From NCBI GenBank assembly GCA_900551415.1, contig URWB01000131.1, forward strand, positions 1-6,017: DNA of 6,017 nt. The letters run 5' to 3'. The position numbers and the translations under genes are program-made. Within the stretch, counting starts at the first letter, position 1; each line of letters begins with the position of its first letter. This DNA is from an uncultured Eubacteriales bacterium (GTDB lineage Bacteria; Bacillota; Clostridia; Peptostreptococcales; Anaerovoracaceae). Below the pieces are notes generated by a model. The model saw nothing but the letters and a program-made list of their open reading frames with translations. It had not been told where the DNA came from and did no database searches. Of the stretch, positions 1 to 4,822 are shown in pieces.

Positions 1-1
1 A

Positions 2-475
2 ACGAACCGCATCGGCGTGATCGCGACCAAGGCGACCATCGCCAGCGATGATTATCCGCGGAAGATTCTCGAAAAAAATCCGGCGCTCCATGTTTTCAGT
101 AAGGCGACGCCCGCGTTTGTACCGCTGATCGAGGAGGGCATCATCGACAATCAGATCATGGACCTGACGATCCACTATTATCTGGACGATTTCCTCGCGG
201 AGAATCAAATCGACACCCTGGTGCTGGGCTGCACGCATTACCCGATCATCCGCAGCAATATCAAACGCTTATATCCGGCGCTCAAGATCATCAATCCGTC
301 CTACGAGATTATGCGGCCAATCAATGACAGCCTGCGGGAGTACGCGGCGGCAAACGACCGGGAAAACATTTTTTACGCGAGCGACTTGTCGGAGAATTTT
401 GTGAACATGATCCAGAAGGTACTGGAGGTCGAGGAGTCCGATCTGATCCTGAAGTTTAAGAATCTGGACTTATAA
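2..475 (+). CDS. murI: Glutamate racemase, C-terminal part (5' truncated by window edge)
   Basis: Glutamate racemase interconverts L- and D-glutamate in the cytoplasm and supplies D-Glu for the peptidoglycan stem peptide. The frame is open from base 2 to the TAA at 473-475. Visible family motifs are GVIATKATI near the left edge (the GVIGTxxTI segment of the family), FVPLIEEG, and LVLGCTHYP, whose Cys (codon 230-232) is the second catalytic cysteine, followed by the conserved Thr-His. The later INPSYEI segment replaces the DSG-type motif of many racemases, but INP-type variants fit clostridial members as I know them. About 157 residues are present against a usual 260-270, so roughly the first 40 percent, with the first catalytic Cys, lies outside the window. 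A GTG at 17 lies inside the conserved motif and is not the start. Aspartate racemase is unlikely given the GCTHYP context and length. Confidence 0.93.
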   Translation, partial: TNRIGVIATKATIASDDYPRKILEKNPALHVFSKATPAFVPLIEEGIIDNQIMDLTIHYYLDDFLAENQIDTLVLGCTHYPIIRSNIKRLYPALKIINPSYEIMRPINDSLREYAAANDRENIFYASDLSENFVNMIQKVLEVEESDLILKFKNLDL

Positions 476-507
476 CTAACAATCGGTAGGCGCAGGGAAA
501 GCACAGG

Positions 508-570
508 ATGCCGCAGGCGGCGGGAACGAAGATTATGAAGATCATGGATATCATGGAGAAAAGAGTATGA
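508..570 (+). CDS. Possible 20-codon leader ORF overlapping the next start
   Basis: This short frame runs from ATG 508 to TGA 568-570, 32 nt after the murI stop. Its stop overlaps the ATG of the following gene as ATGA (567-570), an arrangement typical of translational coupling. The predicted peptide contains three consecutive I-M-x triplets (IMK, IMD, IME) and ends EKRV. A weak AGGG (494-497) lies 10 nt upstream of its ATG. Against it, the next gene has its own GGAG at 555-558, the peptide matches nothing I know, and an ORF this short can arise by chance. I list it only because the overlap is exact. Confidence 0.18.
   Translation: MPQAAGTKIMKIMDIMEKRV
532..558 (+). repeat. Three tandem imperfect 9-bp repeats
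   Basis: The units are ATTATGAAG (532-540), ATCATGGAT (541-549) and ATCATGGAG (550-558). The last two differ only in their final base. The third unit supplies the GGAG used as the ribosome binding site of the gene starting at 567, so gain or loss of a unit would alter the leader without breaking a frame. The period of 9 keeps the reading frame. Confidence 0.6.
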
Positions 571-1175
571 ACAGAGAGCAATTTTATGAACTTTTAGACA
601 TCGAAAGCGCGGAGGATTTTCAGTATTTTGAGAATCTGGCGGCGTTCTTTGAGTGCGAGGAGGAGCTGGACTACGAGGATGTAGCTGCGCTTTTCGGCGC
701 GGTGGATCAGGCGGTACTCGCGGAGCTGATTGATGAATACTTCGAAGAGATCACGAATTTCGTGCCGGGCAGCGAGACCGAGGTGTTCAGCATTTTTGAA
801 AACGTGCGGCGCGCGCTGGTCGGCCTTTGCAGAAACTGCGAAGAGGATGAAACGCTGCGCAGCAAACTGATGGAGGAACTGGAACGTTTTCGCAGGTGGT
901 ATTCCATCGACAGCCGCGCTTACTGTACGGACCCGGCGACGCTTATAGAAGAAGAAAAAACCATGCGCGACGCGCTGCTGCTCGCGCGGTTGGAAAAGCT
1001 GGATGGCAGCGGCTATCAGTACGATTTTTCGGAGTGCATGCACTATCCGCTGGACGAGTACATCGTATCGCTCGGCGATCTGGCAGCCGCAGAGGACGCG
1101 GAAGCAGAGGCTGCGCTGGTCGCGGAGGACGCGGCGGCAGAGGAAGAAGCCGCGCAGTTTGACTGGCGACCGTAA
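567..1175 (+). CDS. Acidic protein of unknown function with Ala/Glu-rich tail
   Basis: I do not recognise the family. The start is the ATG at 567 with GGAG at 555-558 (8-nt spacing); no other ATG, GTG or TTG occurs in frame back to the stop at 477. The product is 202 residues and strongly acidic: 53 Asp/Glu against about 15 Lys/Arg. It has no signal peptide and no membrane segment, so it is probably cytosolic. Residues 1-170 look like a helical globular domain rich in aromatic and acidic residues, with one CxxC pair (Cys88, Cys91) and further Cys at 30, 120 and 157. Residues 171-197 are low-complexity Ala/Glu/Asp, followed by QFDWRP. It sits 91 nt after murI on the same strand and ends 12 nt before a terminator-like hairpin, so it is probably the last gene of the murI transcript. 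The codon bias and GC-rich codons match its neighbours. A link to cell-wall synthesis would rest on position alone. Confidence 0.85.
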   Translation: MNREQFYELLDIESAEDFQYFENLAAFFECEEELDYEDVAALFGAVDQAVLAELIDEYFEEITNFVPGSETEVFSIFENVRRALVGLCRNCEEDETLRSKLMEELERFRRWYSIDSRAYCTDPATLIEEEKTMRDALLLARLEKLDGSGYQYDFSECMHYPLDEYIVSLGDLAAAEDAEAEAALVAEDAAAEEEAAQFDWRP

Positions 1176-1195
1176 CACGAAAACACAAAGACCTG

Positions 1196-1203
1196 CATAG
1201 GAT
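1196..1203 (+). promoter_or_regulatory. Candidate mother-cell sigma (SigE/SigK type) -10 box
   Basis: CATAGGAT fits the CATANNNT form of the -10 element used by sporulation sigma factors E and K. An AC lies at 1177-1178, 17 nt upstream, where the minimal SigK -35 element would fall. Transcription would then begin near 1210, within the hairpin loop, giving an RNA without the 5' arm and with a free GGAGG. The match is short and could be chance; the same bases also serve the inverted repeat. Confidence 0.25.
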
Positions 1204-1233
1204 GAAGTATCGATTTGAAATCTTACATCCTAT

Positions 1234-1238
1234 GGAGG
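1234..1238 (+). promoter_or_regulatory. Ribosome binding site of the Cys-rich small protein
   Basis: GGAGG lies 7 nt before the ATG at 1246, separated by seven T. It is the clearest reason to accept the small gene as real. Four of its five bases are paired in the hairpin described at 1187-1243 if transcription comes from upstream. Confidence 0.85.
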
Positions 1239-1245
1239 TTTTTTT

Positions 1246-1506
1246 ATGGGGGAACAACGGGATTATCGCGGGCCGCAGAGCCCGAAGCAGTGCATGGAGT
1301 GCTGTGAGGCAGAGTGCAGGGAGCAGTGCAGACAAAAATGCTGCTGTCCGCCGCCACCGCAGGACTGCCCGCCGCGGCCTTGTCAGAATGCCTGTAATGA
1401 GGGCGGCGGCAGCGGTATCTGGCTGATTTTGCTGCTGATCGTGCTGTACCTGATCTTTTGCAACGACAATAACGGACGAGGCGGTCTGTTTGGCGGGCTG
1501 TTCTGA
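1246..1506 (+). CDS. Small Cys-rich protein with one C-terminal membrane segment
   Basis: I recognise no named family. The 86-residue product has three parts. Residues 1-52 are hydrophilic and hold 11 of the 12 Cys (16, 19, 20, 24, 28, 32, 33, 34, 41, 46, 50), with a CCC run followed by a proline stretch and a CPPRPC segment. Residues 53-57 are a Gly/Ser hinge. Residues 58-71 are a hydrophobic stretch (WLILLLIVLYLIF) followed by Cys72. The tail has Asn/Asp residues and ends in Gly/Phe/Leu (GGLFGGLF). The basic residues are almost all N-terminal, which by the positive-inside rule suggests a cytoplasmic N-terminus. The start has a good GGAGG. The Gly-rich tail next to a hydrophobic helix resembles small membrane proteins seen in spore-forming Firmicutes, and the next gene is a sporulation gene, so a spore or mother-cell role is a reasonable inference. 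Metal binding or disulfide cross-linking are alternatives. Function is unknown. Confidence 0.8.
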   Translation: MGEQRDYRGPQSPKQCMECCEAECREQCRQKCCCPPPPQDCPPRPCQNACNEGGGSGIWLILLLIVLYLIFCNDNNGRGGLFGGLF

Positions 1507-1547
1507 TCAGCGACCTGCCTGCGCCGAAGAGAAGATCGCAAAAATCG

Positions 1548-1579
1548 CATAACATAAATAGTAAGCCGCGGCATATAGT
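1548..1579 (+). promoter_or_regulatory. Candidate sporulation -10 boxes upstream of ylbJ
   Basis: Two CATANNNT matches lie in the 82-bp gap before ylbJ: CATAACAT at 1548-1555 and CATATAGT at 1572-1579. The second has an ATA at 1554-1556, 15 nt upstream, close to but not exactly the spacing expected for a SigE -35 element. In B. subtilis ylbJ is a SigE-dependent gene, which makes such a box plausible. From the second box the transcript would start at about 1586, leaving almost no leader before ATG 1589. No convincing sigma-A promoter is seen in this gap. Confidence 0.28.
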
Positions 1580-1588
1580 TTTACTGTT

Positions 1589-2611
1589 ATGAAGAAGGTT
1601 TTTAATCATCGCACGAACAGTAAAAATTTGATTTTGGCCGCGGCTGCTTTTTTCGCGGCCGCGATGGTCGTGTTCCCGAGCGTGACGGAATCCGGCTCAA
1701 AGTCGGCGATCATCATCTGGGCGAACGCGATCGTCCCGGTGCTGCTGCCGTTCTTTATCTTCGCGGATTTCATCAAACGGACCGGGAATCTGCAGCGGCT
1801 GCCGGTACAGCTTTATCCGCTTTTGATCGCGGTACTTTCGGGCTATCCGATGGGCGCCAAGATCGTCGGCGACCTGGTGGGTGACGGCACGCTGTCATGC
1901 GCGCGCGGCAGGGAAGTTCTAAGCTACAGTCTGGTGACCGGACCGGCTTTTTTGATGGGTACGATTGGCGCCTTTCTCGGCAGTACGCGGGCGGCGCTGA
2001 TCATCATGCTGGCACATTATCTGGGCGCGCTGCTGAACGGCTGTTTCTTTCATGGCAGCAAGCGGGACATGAAACTGCGAGCAAGGGGCGGAACGCGGCG
2101 CAGGGACGTGGAAGAGATACCTCTTGCCGCAGGCAGCTTTGCAGACTCCGCTGCACAGTTCCATGCGGGAGCTGCTGTTTCGGCAGCGAATCCGTCAAGG
2201 CATTCCGCTGCGTCCCCCGTTTTAGAAAATTTTACGATTGCGATCACGTCCGGCTTCAAGGCCATGGCGGTAATCTTAGCATATCTGATGATCTTTATGA
2301 TCGGTATTGATCTTGCTGAGGCAGCCGGGATCTGGACGCACCTCGGCAGTGAACTGACGGTTTCTTTTCTCAAAGGCATACTGGAAATGACCGTCGGCGC
2401 GAACATGATCAGCCTTTGCAACGCGAGCCTCGCGTTCAAAACCGTTCTGATCGCGACCATCGTCTCCTTCGGCGGACTCTCTGTCATCGGGCAATCCGTA
2501 TCGATGGCAGCAGGAAGCGGGATTCGACTTGCCGATATCCTGCAGATTAAGCTCATGCATGGGATTTTTTCCGGTATTCTTGCAATGCTTCTGACACGCG
2601 TCATGCTTTGA
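1589..2611 (+). CDS. ylbJ: YlbJ-type sporulation integral membrane protein
   Basis: YlbJ proteins are polytopic membrane proteins needed for normal spore formation in B. subtilis, made in the mother cell; their transport or structural role is not settled. The 340-residue product shows the family pattern: hydrophobic segments at about 13-30, 39-61 (with VPVLLPFFIF), 74-92, 112-130, 135-153, 222-244, 258-275, 284-305 and 320-338. Conserved-looking motifs are SGYPMGAK (84-91), GPAFLMGTIG (118-127), HYLG (143-146) and SFGGLSVIGQ (293-302). Two membrane halves are joined by a hydrophilic, Ala/Ser/Arg-rich linker at about 155-212. It is shorter than the roughly 400-residue B. subtilis protein, chiefly before SGYP. 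ATG 1589 is the only usual start after the in-frame stop at 1562, yet no ribosome binding site precedes it. A general nucleoside-transporter-like (gate domain) protein is the main alternative; linkage to tmcAL favours YlbJ. Confidence 0.8.
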   Translation: MKKVFNHRTNSKNLILAAAAFFAAAMVVFPSVTESGSKSAIIIWANAIVPVLLPFFIFADFIKRTGNLQRLPVQLYPLLIAVLSGYPMGAKIVGDLVGDGTLSCARGREVLSYSLVTGPAFLMGTIGAFLGSTRAALIIMLAHYLGALLNGCFFHGSKRDMKLRARGGTRRRDVEEIPLAAGSFADSAAQFHAGAAVSAANPSRHSAASPVLENFTIAITSGFKAMAVILAYLMIFMIGIDLAEAAGIWTHLGSELTVSFLKGILEMTVGANMISLCNASLAFKTVLIATIVSFGGLSVIGQSVSMAAGSGIRLADILQIKLMHGIFSGILAMLLTRVML

Positions 2612-2628
2612 TTGAACAGTTGAAACTA

Positions 2629-2658
2629 TTGGACTTTGGAACCTTTTTGCGATATAAT
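2629..2658 (+). promoter_or_regulatory. Sigma-A promoter of the proBA operon
   Basis: A perfect TATAAT at 2653-2658 is preceded by TTGGAC at 2629-2634 with an 18-nt spacer. The expected start is near 2665, giving a leader of about 50 nt before proB. That is too short for a T-box or another large riboswitch, so I see no sign of attenuation control. No clear terminator lies between the ylbJ stop (2611) and this promoter. Confidence 0.7.
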
Positions 2659-2688
2659 GGTCTTATCACATTTGACTTTAAGGACAGT

Positions 2689-2718
2689 ATGCTTGGAAGA
2701 AAGGACAAAAACAATTGA
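2689..2718 (+). CDS. Possible 9-codon leader ORF overlapping the proB start
   Basis: ATG 2689 opens a 9-codon frame that ends at TGA 2716-2718, overlapping the TTG start of proB by two bases within TTGA. An AAGGACA heptamer stands before each start: 2680-2686 before this ATG (only 4 nt from AAGGA to the start) and 2701-2707 before the TTG. Coupling of this leader to the weak TTG start is possible, but an ORF this short is easily a chance event. Confidence 0.14.
   Translation: MLGRKDKNN
2700..2705 (+). promoter_or_regulatory. Ribosome binding site deciding the proB TTG start
   Basis: AAAGGA lies 9 nt before TTG 2715. There is no in-frame ATG, GTG or TTG between this TTG and the upstream in-frame stop at 2679-2681, and translation from the TTG gives the expected ProB N-terminus, MKIVVKVGTST. 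The TTG is therefore the start. Confidence 0.75.
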
Positions 2719-3491
2719 AAATCGTAGTAAAAGTCGGAACTTCTACCCTGGCGCATGCCACGGGAAGATTAAATATTTTGAGAATCGAAGAATTATGTAA
2801 GGTCCTCAGCGACCTTAAAAACGCGGGACATGAAATCATACTGGTCTCATCGGGCGCGATCGGGATGGGCGTCGGTAAGCTTAATCTTGCCGGAAGACCG
2901 GAGAATATGCCGACGAAGCAAGCCGCGGCGGCGGTGGGACAATGTGAACTGATGTATACCTATGACAAGATGTTCACCGCATACAGCCATACAGTGGCGC
3001 AGCTATTGATCACAGCGCCGGACATCAAGGAGCCGGAGAAAAAAATAAATTTCCATAACACCTTGGAACGCTTGCTGGAACTCCATGTGCTGCCAATCAT
3101 CAATGAAAACGACACCGTTTCCACAGAAGAAATCGTGATCGGTGATAATGACACTTTATCAGCGGAGGTGGCGGCAAGCATTCAGGCGGATCTGCTGATT
3201 CTTTTATCCGATATCGACGGCCTGTATAACGCGGATCCGAGGGTTGACCGTAACGCCGAATTGATCCGCGATGTTCCGGAACTAAACGAAAGCATTCTGA
3301 AGCTGGCAGGTGAAAAAGGCTCCGCGCTGGGAACCGGCGGCATGATCACGAAGCTGCAGGCAGCGAAAATCGCGACTTCTCATGGATGCGACATGGTGAT
3401 CGCCAATGGCCAGAAGCCAAAGATCTTATACCAGATTGTAGACGGCGAAAAGGTGGGAACCAGATTCCGAAAGCAGGAAACCCGAAAATAG
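2715..3491 (+). CDS. proB: Glutamate 5-kinase, short form without PUA domain
   Basis: ProB phosphorylates L-glutamate with ATP to gamma-glutamyl phosphate, the first and normally proline-inhibited step of proline synthesis in the cytoplasm. The 258-residue product is one amino-acid-kinase domain. Visible motifs are KVGTSTL (6-12, phosphate-binding), SSGAIGMG (45-52), PIINENDTVS (127-136), the substrate-site GDNDTLSAEVA (143-153), LSDIDGLYNADPR (164-176) and GTGGMITKLQAAKIA (206-220). The protein stops after GEKVGTRFRKQETRK, where longer ProBs continue into a roughly 100-residue PUA domain. Short forms of about 260-270 residues are known in Firmicutes, so this is a natural variant rather than a broken gene; the stop is followed directly by the proA leader with no PUA remnant. 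proA follows after a 31-nt gap, and ProA takes up the unstable product. Confidence 0.95.
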   Translation: MKIVVKVGTSTLAHATGRLNILRIEELCKVLSDLKNAGHEIILVSSGAIGMGVGKLNLAGRPENMPTKQAAAAVGQCELMYTYDKMFTAYSHTVAQLLITAPDIKEPEKKINFHNTLERLLELHVLPIINENDTVSTEEIVIGDNDTLSAEVAASIQADLLILLSDIDGLYNADPRVDRNAELIRDVPELNESILKLAGEKGSALGTGGMITKLQAAKIATSHGCDMVIANGQKPKILYQIVDGEKVGTRFRKQETRK

Positions 3492-3522
3492 AAAAAGAAA
3501 CAGAAACAGCAAGCAAAGAAAG

Positions 3523-4791
3523 ATGGGTAAGACGATGAGCACATTTGAAATGATAAAAAAGACAAAAGCCGCATGGCCGCATGTGCGGGATATCGGAGAA
3601 GCGAAAAAAAATAAATTACTGCGCGCGATGGCGGAGGAGCTGGAGGCAGAGACGGAAACAATTCTCTCCTGCAACAGAGAGGATATCGCCGACGCGAAAC
3701 CGAAAATGTCCGCGGTCATGCTGGACAGGCTGATGCTGAACGCGGAAAGAATTCACCAGATGGCGGAAGGCATTCGCGCCATCGCGGAGTTAGAGGATCA
3801 TACCGGCAGGATTCTTGACCGGACAGAAAGACCAAACGGCATGATCATCACAAAGAAACAGGTCCCGCTCGGTCTTGTCGCGATCATTTACGAAAGCAGA
3901 CCGAATGTGACCTCAGACGCGGCAGCGCTGGCGCTGAAAAGCGGCAACGTCTGCATTCTGCGCGGCGGTAAGGAAGCCTTCCGCAGCGCGAACGCGATTG
4001 TAAACGCCTTAAAAAAAGGAATTGAAAATGCAGGAGGCTGTCCTGAGATCATCAATCTGCTGCAGGACACCACAAGGGAAAGTGCCAACGAGCTGATGCG
4101 CGCGTCCGGCCTCGTGGATCTTCTGATCCCGCGGGGAGGTGCCGGGCTGATACAAGCCTGCGTCCAAAACGCCACCGTTCCATGCATTCAAACGGGAACC
4201 GGAATCTGCCATGTTTACGTAGATGACGCGGCCGACCTGCAAAAGGCGCTGCGGATCATCATCAATGCCAAAACCGGCAGACCGTCTGTATGCAACGCGG
4301 AGGAGGTTTGTCTGGTTCACAAAGATATCGCTTCCACATTCCTGCCGATGCTGAAGCAGGCGTTGGTAGACGACAGACAAAAGGAGGGTCTTGTTCCTGT
4401 CGAACTCAGATTGGATCAGCAGGCAGCCGGCATCATCGAAGGAACACCGGCAGGCGCGCATGATTTTGACACAGAGTTTTTAGACTATATTCTGGCCGTC
4501 GGTGTCGTAGACGACGTCCACGCGGCTGTGGCGCATATTTTAAAGCATTCCACCGGACACAGCGAAGCAATCATCACAGAGAACCGGGAGCATGCGGAGA
4601 TCTTTACCATGCAGACAGACAGTGCGGCAGTCTATGTGAACGTATCCACCCGATTTACGGACGGCGGCGAATTCGGCTTGGGGTGCGAAATGGGAATTTC
4701 CACCCAAAAACTTCATGCCAGAGGACCGATGGGGCTGGACGCGCTCAGCACGTACAAATATATCATCACCGGCGACGGACAGATTCGTTGA
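3523..4791 (+). CDS. proA: Gamma-glutamyl phosphate reductase (glutamate-5-semialdehyde dehydrogenase)
   Basis: ProA reduces gamma-glutamyl phosphate with NADPH to glutamate-5-semialdehyde, which cyclises to pyrroline-5-carboxylate; ProC, not in this window, finishes proline synthesis. The 422-residue product is full length for the family (about 415) and has the aldehyde-dehydrogenase fold motifs: PLGLVAIIYESRPNVTSDAA (115-134), GNVCILRGGKEAFRSN-type cofactor region (141-157), LIPRGG (201-206), and the catalytic Cys257 in TGRPSVCNAEE. The conserved C-terminal segment FTDGGEFGLGCEMGISTQK is present, followed by HARGPMGL. Two starts are possible: ATG 3523 and ATG 3535 (418 residues, beginning MSTFEMIKK). 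Neither has a strong ribosome binding site, only purine-rich AAAGAAAG before the first. The second gives an N-terminus nearer the usual length. It lies in one unit with proB and tmcAL. Confidence 0.95.
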   Translation: MGKTMSTFEMIKKTKAAWPHVRDIGEAKKNKLLRAMAEELEAETETILSCNREDIADAKPKMSAVMLDRLMLNAERIHQMAEGIRAIAELEDHTGRILDRTERPNGMIITKKQVPLGLVAIIYESRPNVTSDAAALALKSGNVCILRGGKEAFRSANAIVNALKKGIENAGGCPEIINLLQDTTRESANELMRASGLVDLLIPRGGAGLIQACVQNATVPCIQTGTGICHVYVDDAADLQKALRIIINAKTGRPSVCNAEEVCLVHKDIASTFLPMLKQALVDDRQKEGLVPVELRLDQQAAGIIEGTPAGAHDFDTEFLDYILAVGVVDDVHAAVAHILKHSTGHSEAIITENREHAEIFTMQTDSAAVYVNVSTRFTDGGEFGLGCEMGISTQKLHARGPMGLDALSTYKYIITGDGQIR

Positions 4792-4807
4792 TCGAGCGGG
4801 AAGCTTG

Positions 4808-4815
4808 AAAGGAGG
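4808..4815 (+). promoter_or_regulatory. Strong ribosome binding site of tmcAL
   Basis: AAAGGAGG lies 7 nt before ATG 4823, within the 31-nt gap after the proA stop. It is the best Shine-Dalgarno match in the window and fixes the start. Confidence 0.9.
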
Positions 4816-4822
4816 TCGTCTC

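Larger units (their letters stand above)
1187..1243 (+). terminator. Long imperfect hairpin plus T-run: probable intrinsic terminator that buries the next RBS
   Basis: The 5' arm 1187-1207 pairs with the 3' arm 1222-1243. The core is a perfect 9-bp inverted repeat, CATAGGATG (1196-1204) and CATCCTATG (1226-1234). It extends outward past one G-G mismatch (1195/1235) through ACCT/AGGT and AAAG/TTTT, and inward past a bulged A1225 through AAG/CTT. In total 19 Watson-Crick pairs and one G-T pair enclose a 14-nt loop. Seven T follow at 1239-1245. It begins 12 nt after the stop of the acidic-protein gene, where a terminator is expected. Unusually, the 3' arm contains the GGAGG (1234-1238) of the gene starting at 1246. 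The four bases between the perfect core and the T-run make it a less than classical terminator. Confidence 0.65.

Noticed and set aside
508..525. GCCGC/GCGGC palindrome as a terminator after murI
   Set aside because: The loop would be only 2 nt for the full stem, and no T-run follows. Transcription probably continues into the gene at 567.
594..1178. Long minus-strand open frame opposite the acidic-protein gene
   Set aside because: It is antisense to a gene with a good RBS, and it is rich in Arg/Leu/Val as expected from reading GC-rich acidic codons backwards. No RBS or family motif is seen.
1202..1426. Plus-strand frame starting at ATG 1202, overlapping the Cys-rich gene
   Set aside because: Its ATG lies in the hairpin arm without an RBS, and its translation is Arg/Ala-rich shadow sequence. 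The frame from 1246 has GGAGG and an ordered domain layout.
1479..1520. Inverted repeat AGGCGGTC / GACCTGCCT as a terminator after the Cys-rich gene
   Set aside because: The stem needs a bulged T, encloses a 25-nt loop, starts inside the coding sequence and is not followed by a T-run.
1897..2310. 137-codon plus-strand frame inside ylbJ
   Set aside because: It overlaps the ylbJ linker and motifs in another frame, has Arg/Gly/Ser-rich random composition and no RBS. The ylbJ frame carries the conserved motifs.
2050..2604. 184-codon minus-strand frame opposite ylbJ
   Set aside because: It is complementary to the conserved membrane-protein frame, with no recognisable domain and no upstream RBS. 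It is best explained as codon-bias shadow.
2612..2714. T-box or riboswitch controlling proBA
   Set aside because: The TATAAT at 2653 leaves only about 50 nt of leader, and no T-box core sequence or terminator/antiterminator pair is visible.
4009..4461. 150-codon minus-strand frame opposite proA
   Set aside because: It lies wholly within the well-supported proA coding sequence, including the catalytic Cys region, and matches nothing I know.
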